A stretch of DNA of 46,495 nucleotides. It comes from Bacteroidaceae bacterium (lineage in GTDB: Bacteria; Bacteroidota; Bacteroidia; Bacteroidales; Bacteroidaceae). How positions within the stretch are numbered: the stretch's first letter is position 1; each line of letters opens with the position of its first letter. The notes beneath the pieces were generated by a model, which was given only the letters and a program-made list of their open reading frames with translations, did no database searches and was not told the origin of the DNA. The stretch spans positions 1-46,495 of the forward strand of contig JAEEZS010000006.1 of the NCBI GenBank assembly GCA_016291905.1, read 5' to 3'. The position numbers were made by a program, and so were the translations under genes. Shown here piece after piece: positions 1 to 6,876 of this stretch.

Positions 1-33
1 CGGCGAAAGGTTCAGTGGTCATAAATAAGCCGT

Positions 34-831
34 ATGAAAGACCGTGCCGAAAACATAAGAAAGGTGATAGAGTATCTGATGGCTGACTGTCATGTCTGCC
101 ATCAGATGCCTTCCTCGTTGGAAGAGCGACAGCGGATGATGCGGGCATTGATGAACGTATGGGAACCAAGGGACATCAGTCCTGAATTTCTCGCCATGCA
201 GGATGCCGAACTACAGATGCAGCGGGAGGACAAGGGAGTGGTATCGCTCGACGAGATTAGAAAAGGTAATCATAATTCTCAATTTTCAATTCTCAATTCT
301 CAATTAAAGCTCTGGCAGGGCGACATCACTCGCCTGCGCGTCGATGCCATCATAAATGCTGCCAATGCTCAGGCCTTAGGCTGCTGGGTACCGCTGCACA
401 ATTGTATCGACAACTGCATCCATTCAGCCGCCGGCATACAGTTGCGCAAGGAGTGTGCCGACATCATGCAAGGGCGGCTACTGCGGACGGGCGAAGCATT
501 TATCACACGAGGGTATAACCTGCCCGCCAAGCATGTGATACATACCGTAGGGCCGATAATCGAAGCCGGCATCCCGACCAAGCAGCAGGAGGAGCAACTA
601 GCGCAGTGCTACCGCTCCTGCCTCGACCTGGCCGAGCAGCACCACTTGGAGAGCATCGCCTTCTGCTGCATTTCCACAGGCGTGTTCCACTTCCCCAACC
701 AGCGGGCAGCGGAGATTGCCGTCGAGACCGTTCACGCCTGTCCCCGGCATAGCGTCAAGACCGTTGTGTTCAACGTATTTTTAGACAAAGACTATGACAT
801 CTACAGCAAACTTCTCACAGCGACTGTCTGA
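34..831 (+). CDS. Zinc-type macrodomain protein (protein-ADP-ribose hydrolase)
   Basis: The 265-aa product has a helical N-terminal region (about 1-78) and a macrodomain (about 91-265). The macrodomain carries the GDIT and INAAN motifs and the Cys-x4-His-x-Cys cluster (C117, H122, C124) typical of zinc-dependent macrodomains of the SAV0325/SpyMacroD class, which remove ADP-ribose from proteins. Known family members are encoded beside class-M sirtuins, and that is the case here: the stop overlaps the downstream sirtuin start by 38 nt, so the two are probably translationally coupled. Residues 80-91 (HNSQFSILNSQL) are translated from an ATTCTCA-type heptanucleotide repeat between the helical part and the macrodomain, and look like an acquired linker. 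The upstream promoter lies outside the window. Function is inferred from family motifs; the physiological target is unknown. Confidence 0.88.
   Translation: MKDRAENIRKVIEYLMADCHVCHQMPSSLEERQRMMRALMNVWEPRDISPEFLAMQDAELQMQREDKGVVSLDEIRKGNHNSQFSILNSQLKLWQGDITRLRVDAIINAANAQALGCWVPLHNCIDNCIHSAAGIQLRKECADIMQGRLLRTGEAFITRGYNLPAKHVIHTVGPIIEAGIPTKQQEEQLAQCYRSCLDLAEQHHLESIAFCCISTGVFHFPNQRAAEIAVETVHACPRHSVKTVVFNVFLDKDYDIYSKLLTATV
271..307 (+). repeat. In-frame ATTCTCA heptanucleotide repeat inside the macrodomain gene
   Basis: The tract consists of repeated ATTCTCA / ATTTTCA heptamers read in frame. It lies at the junction between the N-terminal helical region and the macrodomain. Similar 7-nt repeats occur between genes at 3733-3890 and 31314-31331. 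Confidence 0.7.
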
Positions 832-1645
832 ACTTTACCGTCTGTTGGCCGATGCCGACTATGTGCTCATCGGGGCAGGGGCAGGCCTCTCTGCCGCTGC
901 CGGACTCGACTATGCGGGCGAGGACTTCCTCCATGAGTTCCACGAGTGGACGGAGCGTTACGGCATCACCGACCTCTACTCGTCGTCGTTCTATCCCTTC
1001 GCGACCGAGGAGGAACGCTGGGCCTGCTGGGCCAAGCACATCTGGTTCGCCCGCTATCGTCCCGGAGCGATGCCGCTCTACCGGCAACTGCTGGACACGG
1101 TAAAGGACAAGGACTATTTCGTTATCACCACCAATGTCGATGGGCAGTTCGAGAAAGCCGGCTTCGATCGTGACCGCATCTTTGCCACGCAGGGCGACTA
1201 TGCCCTCTTCCAGCCCGCAAGCGGATACCCCAAGCGCCTATATAATAATAAGGAGTGGGTGAGCCGAGCCCTGCCAGCCATCCGCGACTGCCGCATACCA
1301 TCGGAACTCATCCCCCGCACGCCCGATGGCCAGCCCGTCTCGATGAACCTCCGTTGCGACGACACCTTCGTGGAGGATGACCACTGGCACCATCAGGCCG
1401 ACCGCTACCAGCAGTTCGTGCAGCGTGCGAATGACAAACGCCTCCTGCTCTTGGAGTTTGGAGTAGGCTTCAACACCCCCGTCATCATCCGCTTCCCCTT
1501 CGAGCGTATGGCCGCCACGCTGCCTCATGCCCACCTCGTCCGCTTCAACCGCGACTATCTGCAACTGATGAATCCAGATGCCGCAAACCATACCACCATA
1601 TTCACTGAAGGCATCTCTGAAATTCTAAAATCCAAAGTAAAATGA
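794..1645 (+). CDS. Class-M sirtuin (SirTM-like), probable protein ADP-ribosyltransferase
   Basis: The 283-aa product is a Sir2-fold, NAD-dependent enzyme. It has the NAD-binding GAGAGLSAAAG motif (27-37), TTNVD (112-116) and ATQGDY (131-136). In class-M sirtuins the catalytic histidine of deacetylases is replaced by glutamine; here Q133 follows N114 at the matching positions, which supports mono-ADP-ribosyltransferase rather than deacetylase activity. The start at 794 is the only ATG early enough to include the NAD motif. The gene overlaps the macrodomain gene upstream, so writer and eraser of the same modification are paired. The GcvH-like carrier and lipoate ligase that accompany SirTM in staphylococci and streptococci are not seen downstream, though the region before position 1 cannot be checked. 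Confidence 0.87.
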   Translation: MTSTANFSQRLSELYRLLADADYVLIGAGAGLSAAAGLDYAGEDFLHEFHEWTERYGITDLYSSSFYPFATEEERWACWAKHIWFARYRPGAMPLYRQLLDTVKDKDYFVITTNVDGQFEKAGFDRDRIFATQGDYALFQPASGYPKRLYNNKEWVSRALPAIRDCRIPSELIPRTPDGQPVSMNLRCDDTFVEDDHWHHQADRYQQFVQRANDKRLLLLEFGVGFNTPVIIRFPFERMAATLPHAHLVRFNRDYLQLMNPDAANHTTIFTEGISEILKSKVK

Positions 1646-2052
1646 AAAAGATTCTTTCTATCGCCCTTGCAGCCATGACGCTTACAGGTTGTACAAACAA
1701 CAATACGCCAATGCAGGAAGTTGAAGTTGCCAACGAGAAACTCACAGACTGCAACCTCACTTTCTCAGGCATCCACTTCACCAAGGCCCTGAACGGTGCC
1801 GACAGCCAGGTGACAGACTCGGCAGGTGTCGTCACCTTCCGCGCCAAGCCCCATGCCGACTACTTCAACGACCCCAACGACGGGAAGCTGTCGCAGTCGA
1901 ACGGTGCCGTGCTGCTGACCGAGGTTGACAACACCAAGCCCTTCACGTTCAAAGCCCGTCTGAAGCCCGGCTTCACCCCCGACGGCCTTTATAATGCCGC
2001 CGCCCTCTTCGTCTTTGATTTCTTCTCGGCCTTTGCTGCCAATGCTTCATAA
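1642..2052 (+). pseudogene. Truncated DUF1349-like lipoprotein
   Basis: The 136-aa product begins with a lipoprotein signal (AAMTLTGC, Cys at about 17). It continues with a region resembling the start of a DUF1349 (concanavalin-like, beta-xylosidase-associated) domain: HADYFNDP, then FTFKARLKPGF and GLYNAAALFVF. The family normally runs on for roughly another hundred residues. Here similarity stops near nt 2022 and the reading frame ends in FFSAFAANAS, which is simply the antisense of a minus-strand small gene. I read this as a gene broken by rearrangement. Its ATG overlaps the sirtuin stop in an ATGA arrangement, so it was probably the third gene of that operon. The domain call rests on recalled family features. 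Confidence 0.6.
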
Positions 2053-2156
2053 TCAAGCTGATTGGCTGCAATATTCTGCACGCTTTTTCGTGCACCTGCA
2101 TATTGGATAAAGGTCTCATGAATAAACTTGATGGCTTCACTTTCCAACAGGAACAT
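1989..2156 (-). CDS. Small protein of unknown function, probably 3'-truncated
   Basis: A 55-aa reading frame starts at 2156 and begins MFLLESEAIKFIHETF. It has its own Bacteroidetes -7 box upstream (2193-2200), leaving a leader of about 30 nt. The lysine/alanine-rich C-terminus (KKSKTKRAAAL) is encoded largely by DNA belonging to the opposing truncated DUF1349 gene, so the original 3' end is probably lost. I do not recognise the family. The promoter favours a real gene over a chance frame. Confidence 0.45.
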   Translation of the reverse strand: MFLLESEAIKFIHETFIQYAGARKSVQNIAANQLDYEALAAKAEKKSKTKRAAAL

Positions 2157-2192
2157 ATACTCTTTGCAGCGTTCCCTGACGTAAAGAATCTG

Positions 2193-2200
2193 CAAAGATA
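2193..2200 (-). promoter_or_regulatory. -7 box TATCTTTG for the small minus-strand gene
   Basis: The minus strand reads TATCTTTGCAG, an exact match to the Bacteroidetes -7 consensus TAnnTTTG. It supports a start at 2156 rather than longer upstream frames. Confidence 0.55.
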
Positions 2201-2283
2201 AGCGGAGCCTGTACCATATTCCCGTACATTTGGCGTAAAAGATATTAAATGCACGGAAATAGTCAGTTTTTTCTGAAAACGTG

Positions 2284-2314
2284 CTTTTCGTTCTGGGGAA
2301 AAGTGCTATTTTTG
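2284..2314 (+). promoter_or_regulatory. Promoter of the S24-family gene
   Basis: The -7 box TATTTTTG lies at 2307-2314, with a TTTT -33-like element at 2284-2287 about 19 nt upstream. A purine-rich AAAGGAGAC lies at 2338-2346, just before the ATG at 2353, and acts as an unusually good ribosome binding site for this group. Confidence 0.6.
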
Positions 2315-2352
2315 TAGCGGAAATCAACGAATAACAGAAAGGAGACTATGTA

Positions 2353-3210
2353 ATGAAAACGGAAGAACTACGTGAATTGATGGGCCTGCTGGAGGAGGCA
2401 GGCGTGAGTGCAGAACTGTGCGACACGCCCGTGAGGGTGAGCGCATTATCGGCAGTGTGCGGGGTGCCGAAGGAGATAGGCGATGACGACCTGGACGACT
2501 ACATCCTCCTGCCCAAGGCACTGGTGGGGAGGCACCCCGTGATGATGATTCCTGCCGAGGGGGACTCGATGGCTGGGGCGGGCATCGCGCCGGGCGACTC
2601 GCTGCGCGTGTGCTTCTGCATGGAGGCCAACGACGGGGACATCGTGCTGGCATGGATGGACGGACGGTGCACGGTGAAGACGTTCTTCACCGACGACGAG
2701 GGACGCCGGTGGCTGGTGCCGCAGAACGACAACTACGACGCCATACTGCTGACGGAGGAGATGAACGCGCGCGTGCTGGGCGTGGTGCTGGGTGTGGAGA
2801 AGACGTCGCCCCGCGTGCAGACGCGCACGCTGATGCAGTCAGTCCGGCGCACGCTGAACCACCATCGGGCAGCAAAGAGGCTGTCGGACGACGAGGTGAA
2901 CAGGCTGATTGTCTCCATTGGCGATGAGGTTGCCCACGCACGGCAATGGTTTGCCGTCTACAAGGCGATGTCGGAATATGGCGTGATTGACGAGGGGGAT
3001 TATCAGGGTTTTTGCGGGCGTGTGCGCAAGACGGTGCCTACCCACGGGCATCTGCCGGAGGCAAGGGAGGTGGCGCGTATGGAGGTGCAGAGTTTCTCGA
3101 AGCCCGTGGCCATGTGGGCAGAGGCGAACGCTCCTGTCAGCGGCACGCGCTTCCGAGACTACCTGCGCATTGCCCTGACGATGAAGGATTACTTGGCGGG
3201 GAAGTGCTGA
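2353..3210 (+). CDS. S24/LexA-like peptidase-domain protein without N-terminal HTH
   Basis: The 285-aa product contains an S24 (LexA/UmuD-type) self-cleaving peptidase fold: the serine motif PAEGDSMAGAGI (S72) and the lysine motif CTVKTFF (K109). Both catalytic residues are present. The N-terminal 40 residues do not form an obvious LexA-type DNA-binding domain. The C-terminal ~140 residues are helical and resemble the tail of the Bacteroidales S24 proteins found near VirE/DUF3987 genes. A likely role is damage- or ssDNA-responsive control of the cassette downstream, but this is inference. It has its own promoter and RBS, and a terminator follows at 3338-3368, so it is probably transcribed separately from the following genes. 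Confidence 0.8.
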   Translation: MKTEELRELMGLLEEAGVSAELCDTPVRVSALSAVCGVPKEIGDDDLDDYILLPKALVGRHPVMMIPAEGDSMAGAGIAPGDSLRVCFCMEANDGDIVLAWMDGRCTVKTFFTDDEGRRWLVPQNDNYDAILLTEEMNARVLGVVLGVEKTSPRVQTRTLMQSVRRTLNHHRAAKRLSDDEVNRLIVSIGDEVAHARQWFAVYKAMSEYGVIDEGDYQGFCGRVRKTVPTHGHLPEAREVARMEVQSFSKPVAMWAEANAPVSGTRFRDYLRIALTMKDYLAGKC

Positions 3211-3222
3211 AGGGCTTGGCGG

Positions 3223-3338
3223 AAAACTCCCACCCAAACTCCCCAAAACTCCCACAAAAACGGGCGTTTTTCTGAAAAACTCCCACCGAGAACCGAAAAA
3301 GGGGCAAAACTCCCACCCAAACTCCCCAAAACTCCCAC
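3223..3338 (+). repeat. Direct repeat, 33 nt twice, downstream of the S24 gene
   Basis: A 33-nt C-rich sequence beginning AAAACTCCCACCCAAACTCC occurs at 3223-3255 and again, identically as read, at 3306-3338. A partial third copy (AAAACTCCCACC) lies at about 3276-3287. The second copy runs directly into a terminator stem. The tract begins 12 nt after the S24 stop codon, so it would form the 3' UTR. Confidence 0.8.
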
Positions 3339-3368
3339 CCGACGGACGATTTTTCCGTCGGGTTTTTT
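3338..3368 (+). terminator. Intrinsic terminator after the S24 gene
   Basis: A 9-bp stem CCCGACGGA / TCCGTCGGG (3338-3346 and 3354-3362) is followed by a run of six T (3363-3368). Confidence 0.85.
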
Positions 3369-3376
3369 ATTGTCCG

Positions 3377-3384
3377 TACCTTTG
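3377..3384 (+). promoter_or_regulatory. -7 box TACCTTTG upstream of the OB-fold-like gene
   Basis: This is an exact match to TAnnTTTG just after the terminator T-tract and 74 nt before the next ATG. No clear TTTG -33 box is present at the expected distance. Confidence 0.5.
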
Positions 3385-3458
3385 CATCGGATTTGAAACG
3401 GTGCGCACCCCAGAGAATCCGGCATGATTCATTAACCCTCTAAAAAAACAAACAAAAC

Positions 3459-3740
3459 ATGAAGATTTCAGCAACCATCAAGATGATCGGCGCCCTCAGG
3501 GAGGGCGTCAGCAAGACCACCGGCAACCCCTACAAGGCTATGGACGTGCTCGTTGAGTGGGCAGACGGTGACTTCTACCAGCGCCAGATGGCAATGGTAT
3601 CGGGCGAGCATGCCTCGCAGTTCCTTGCCCAAGGCATCCGCACGGGCGACGTCGTGGACGCGGACATCCAGCTCACTACCGACAGCTGGGGCACCCGCGT
3701 GTATAACAAGGCCATCCTGAGGAACGTAATTAAGAATTAA
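3459..3740 (+). CDS. Small OB-fold-like protein, possible ssDNA-binding (DUF3127-like)
   Basis: The 93-aa product is predicted to be mostly beta: ISATIKMIGAL, YKAMDVLVEW, FYQRQMAMVSG, VVDADIQLTT, RVYNKAILRNV. The pattern of a modified-strand start, a central GEHA segment and a final strand recalls small single-strand-binding OB folds such as the DUF3127 family. The assignment is tentative. It precedes a primase/helicase-like VirE-DUF3987 gene, which fits a DNA-handling role. The coding sequence ends in AATTAAGAATTAAG, so its 3' end merges with the heptanucleotide repeat tract downstream. Confidence 0.55.
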   Translation: MKISATIKMIGALREGVSKTTGNPYKAMDVLVEWADGDFYQRQMAMVSGEHASQFLAQGIRTGDVVDADIQLTTDSWGTRVYNKAILRNVIKN

Positions 3741-3890
3741 GAATTAAGAGTTAAGAGTTAAGAAAAAATGCTCTCAAGCGTAGCGTTCAAATAATTGTCA
3801 ATTGTCAATTATCAATTAACGACTACCTCGTTAAGAGTTAAGAGTTAAGAATTAAGAGTTAAGAGTTAAGAGTTAAGAATTAAGGATTCG
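3733..3890 (+). repeat. Heptanucleotide repeat tract (TTAAGAR)n
   Basis: Two blocks of TTAAGAG/TTAAGAA heptamers (about 3731-3762 and 3833-3886) flank a middle block of AATTGTCA/AATTATCA repeats (about 3793-3820). The tract fills most of the 212-bp gap between the OB-fold-like gene and the 102-aa gene. No convincing gene or promoter was seen in it. Confidence 0.85.
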
Positions 3891-3952
3891 TAGTTGAAAG
3901 ATTCCTGTGTTCAAAAAAAATTATTGTTTAACATCATTATTCCAAAAACATT

Positions 3953-4261
3953 ATGAAAAATGATATTCGTTTGGAGTTAGGTAATGTCCGCCGCGCGTCT
4001 GTTCGCGCCACGCAGGACGAGTTTGGTAACGAGGAGCTTATCGTGCGCCTCTACAACGAGACGGACCGTCGGAAGCCCGCGCCGGTGTTCAGCACCATGC
4101 ACGGCACGCTCAGGCGCTACAAGTCGAAATGGATTGCGGAGTTCCAGTTCGCACCCGGCATGCGCCCCGAGGAGATTGCCGACTGCCTGGAGGAGGAAGC
4201 CAGCGACATGGCCGACTGGCTGGCGTTTGACTACGTTGATAACAAGCATACTGCAGCGTAG
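3953..4261 (+). CDS. Conserved-looking protein of unknown function
   Basis: The 102-aa product is acidic toward the C-terminus and has an apparent beta-rich first half (IRLELGNVRRASVRAT, ELIVRLYNET, STMHGTLRRYKSKWIAEF) and a helical second half (EEIADCLEEEASDMADWLAF). I do not recognise the family. It ends 3 nt before the VirE/DUF3987 start, so the two are almost certainly cotranscribed and translationally linked. An AT-rich stretch lies directly upstream (3890-3952). Confidence 0.7.
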   Translation: MKNDIRLELGNVRRASVRATQDEFGNEELIVRLYNETDRRKPAPVFSTMHGTLRRYKSKWIAEFQFAPGMRPEEIADCLEEEASDMADWLAFDYVDNKHTAA

Positions 4262-4264
4262 ACT

Positions 4265-6799
4265 ATGGCAACGTTCGACTTTTTCCGTAATGTACGTTCC
4301 ACCGGCGTCATCTGCACGCGCACTCTCTTTGAGGGTGCCGTGCAGGCGCCCGCCCTGCGCAAGCTGCTGGCACAGATTGCTGCCGAGACGGACGACGAGC
4401 GCCGCGGGGAACTGAAGAAGCGTCTGCCCATCGTGACGTGGCAGGCGCACTTCCCGGGCGGGCGCCGCAAGAATGCCGATGCCCAGCCGAGCGGGCTCTT
4501 CATGGTGGACATCGACCACGTGGACAACCCAAAGGGTCTGTATGAGGAGAGGATAAAGCCGCTAATTAAGAGACCCACCCCCGCCCCCTCCCGTGAGGGA
4601 GGGGAGGCTCTCCCCCTCACGGGGGAGCGGGGAGAGGGTCTTCTCCTCCCCATCCTTGCCGTGCATCTGACGCCCTCGACAAAGGGCTTGCGCATTGTGG
4701 CGGTGTGTGACCCTGCCCTTGACATCGCGGGCAACCAGCAGCGCGTGGCTGACGTGCTGGGCGTGGAGATTGACAGCGTCTGCAAGGACTTGGCACGCAG
4801 CTCGTTCCTTGTCAGCAAGGAGTATTTTTACTATCTGGATGAAGCCATCTGGAAACCCACCCCCAAAACCTCAAGACCCACCCCCTGCCCCTCCCGTGAG
4901 GGAGGGGAGGAAGACCCCTCTAAATCTCCCCGTGAGGGGAGACTTGTTAGCGCAGAGTCACCGCGCAGCCCACTCCCCTCCATCACGGGAGGGGTCGGGG
5001 GTGGGTCTTCTCTCCCCCTTACGGGGGAGCAGGGAGGGGGTCTTCTTTCTTATTTGGGCATCCCATATAGTGTGATTATTAAAAAGTGGTGGGATATTCA
5101 CTACGGGGGACAGGAGCCGGTGCACTCGAACCGCAACACGCTGACCTTCGAGCTGGCGTGCGCCCTCAGGCACATCACGGGCTTCTCGCGCGAGCTGCTG
5201 GACCGCATCATCCCCTGCTACGACGGCTTCCCCGAACAGGAGAAACTGGCCTGCATCGACAGCGCCCTGAAGGAGCGCATCACCCGCATGCCCCCGCGTC
5301 TGCACCAGGTGCTGCTGAGCATCAAGGCCGAAAACGCCGACAACCTGCGTCTCGTCCGTGCCATCGACGAGGCCGAGGAGCAGGACGAGCAGCACTACAT
5401 CAACCGCATCCCCTCTGCCGCCCTGCCCATGGGCGTGCGCGACTCGCTGGAGGGCCTGCCCCGTACCATGGCGCTGCCCGCCCTCATAGGCATCGGGCCC
5501 ATGATAGGCGCGCTGGCAACGGGCGTACGCCTGGACGTGCACGGCGACCTCCGTCACCTCAACCTCACCGCCTACATCGTGGGCGAGGCGGCATCGAACA
5601 AGAGCAAGCTGGACGCGCTGTACCTCCTGTGGATGGGCAAGCTCATCCGCGAGGACGACGAGGCGCTGAAGCAGGAGCAGGAGTTCATCCGCCTGCGCGA
5701 ACAGCGCAAGAACGCCAAGGAGCAGCCCAAGGACCCGCAGGTGCTGGTGCGCTGCCAGAGCCTCCGCACCTCCATCGCCCAGCTGCTCACGCGTCTGCAG
5801 CAGAGCCAAGGCAAGCACCTCTACAGCTACACCTCGGAGGCGGACCAGCTGTCGCAGAACAGCTCGGCAGCGTGGGCGAACACGTCGGTCCTCCAGCGCG
5901 ATGCGTACGACAACAGCGCCTACACCACCGACTTCGCCAACGGCAAATCGACAGGTGTCGTCATCCACAAGGTGCTGTGGAACATGACACTCTGCTGCAC
6001 GCCCGACGCGCTCTACCGCGCACACCGCAACTACACCAACGGTGCCATCACGCGTCTGGCGCTTGCCCGCACGCCCGACAACACCTACGCCCCGCTTGCC
6101 GACGCGGTGCAGCGCAGCCCGCAGGCCGAGCGTAACATCGCCCGCGTGGCTGAGGTGCTGGAACTGATGCAGGGCGACGTCTGCCTGCCCCTGCTGGAGG
6201 AGCGCTGCCGCGCGTGGCTGGAGCGCATCCGCCTGGAGACGCTGAAGAACGACGACCGTGTGAAGGCGCGCCTGCGCATGCGTGCCCCGGTGACAGCCAT
6301 GCGCTACACCGTGTGCTTCATGCTCTGCGCCCATGCCGAGGCGCTGCTGCGCCAGCTCGACGACTGCGAGGGCGAACGCCCCGCATGGGCCGACGGCTGC
6401 CAGACAGCCAAGGAGTACCTGGAGGCGCACACGGACACGCTGAACGACGCCCTGCAGGCCTACCAGACGCCCGACATGCTGACGCTCTTCGACACCCTGG
6501 CCGACTACACGCTGGACATGCTGCTGCACTACTTCCGCACCCGCATCGAGGCCGCCTACGAAGCCGCCGACTACCCCTCAGGCGAGCGCGAAAGGACAGG
6601 AAAGAACGACTCGTATTTCAGCCGTTTACCTACGGATTTCACCTTGGCAGACGCTATTGCCGTCCGCGGTGCCAACGGGAGTTACAACGCTACCTACATG
6701 ATGCTGCGCAACTGGATGAAGCAGGGCCTTGTGGTGAGGACAGACCGAGGGAAATACCGCAAGATAGAAAAAACTGTCATCACTGGAAGTGCTGCATGA
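4265..6799 (+). CDS. VirE N-terminal (BT4734/BF3469) plus DUF3987 protein
   Basis: The 844-aa product has a BT4734-type VirE N-terminal domain (about 1-285), recognisable from TWQAHFPGG and GLFMVDIDHVDNP. A DUF3987 domain follows (about 380-750), then a winged-helix-like C-terminus (about 785-838). DUF3987 proteins are helicase/primase-associated and common in Bacteroidetes mobile islands and prophage-like regions. The P-loop-like segment GEAASNKSK (about 439-447) has Asn where the second Walker A Gly is expected. The VirE-N part is interrupted twice, at about 101-128 and 198-262, by peptides rich in PTP-PSREGG and LPLTGE, encoded by GC-rich palindromic repeats. Both keep the frame, so the protein may still be made. 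A terminator follows directly. Confidence 0.75.
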   Translation: MATFDFFRNVRSTGVICTRTLFEGAVQAPALRKLLAQIAAETDDERRGELKKRLPIVTWQAHFPGGRRKNADAQPSGLFMVDIDHVDNPKGLYEERIKPLIKRPTPAPSREGGEALPLTGERGEGLLLPILAVHLTPSTKGLRIVAVCDPALDIAGNQQRVADVLGVEIDSVCKDLARSSFLVSKEYFYYLDEAIWKPTPKTSRPTPCPSREGGEEDPSKSPREGRLVSAESPRSPLPSITGGVGGGSSLPLTGEQGGGLLSYLGIPYSVIIKKWWDIHYGGQEPVHSNRNTLTFELACALRHITGFSRELLDRIIPCYDGFPEQEKLACIDSALKERITRMPPRLHQVLLSIKAENADNLRLVRAIDEAEEQDEQHYINRIPSAALPMGVRDSLEGLPRTMALPALIGIGPMIGALATGVRLDVHGDLRHLNLTAYIVGEAASNKSKLDALYLLWMGKLIREDDEALKQEQEFIRLREQRKNAKEQPKDPQVLVRCQSLRTSIAQLLTRLQQSQGKHLYSYTSEADQLSQNSSAAWANTSVLQRDAYDNSAYTTDFANGKSTGVVIHKVLWNMTLCCTPDALYRAHRNYTNGAITRLALARTPDNTYAPLADAVQRSPQAERNIARVAEVLELMQGDVCLPLLEERCRAWLERIRLETLKNDDRVKARLRMRAPVTAMRYTVCFMLCAHAEALLRQLDDCEGERPAWADGCQTAKEYLEAHTDTLNDALQAYQTPDMLTLFDTLADYTLDMLLHYFRTRIEAAYEAADYPSGERERTGKNDSYFSRLPTDFTLADAIAVRGANGSYNATYMMLRNWMKQGLVVRTDRGKYRKIEKTVITGSAA
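4566..4650 (+). repeat. In-frame GC-rich palindromic element 1 in VirE-N
   Basis: The tract contains CCCCTCCCGTGAGGGAGGGG, itself an inverted repeat, followed by CTCCCCCTCACGGGGGAG. It encodes RPTPAPSREGGE and LPLTGERGEG in frame without stops, at roughly residues 101-128. Confidence 0.85.
4858..5052 (+). repeat. In-frame GC-rich palindromic element 2 in VirE-N
   Basis: About 195 nt hold at least four units of the same family: CCCCTCCCGTGAGGGAGGGG, CTCCCCGTGAGGGGAG, CTCCCCTCCATCACGGGAGG and CTCCCCCTTACGGGGGAG. They are arranged as nested inverted repeats and encode about 65 residues in frame. The interior phrase CTTGTTAGCGCAGAGTC is not repeat-like. Confidence 0.85.
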
Positions 6800-6812
6800 C
6801 AACCCTACCAAA

Positions 6813-6843
6813 AAATCCCACGAAAATGTCGTGGGATTTTTTT
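6813..6843 (+). terminator. Intrinsic terminator after VirE/DUF3987
   Basis: An 11-bp stem AAATCCCACGA / TCGTGGGATTT (6813-6823 and 6829-6839) with a 5-nt loop runs into a T-tract ending at 6843. The upstream A-run would make the stem bidirectional. The T-tract overlaps the addA -33 box. Confidence 0.88.
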
Positions 6844-6872
6844 GGAACTTCGGAAAAATAGGCTTATCTTCG
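6841..6872 (+). promoter_or_regulatory. addA promoter, TTTG-N20-TATCTTCG
   Basis: The -33 TTTG is at 6841-6844, a 20-nt spacer follows, and the -7 TATCTTCG is at 6865-6872 (one mismatch to TAnnTTTG). The addA ATG lies only 4 nt after the -7 box, which implies a leaderless or nearly leaderless mRNA. Confidence 0.75.
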
Positions 6873-6876
6873 CAGT

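Noticed and set aside
4958..6529. A 523-codon open frame antisense to the VirE/DUF3987 gene
   Set aside because: It is a shadow of a GC-rich coding strand, has no domain signatures, and is dominated by Val/Gln/Leu/His patterns typical of antisense frames.
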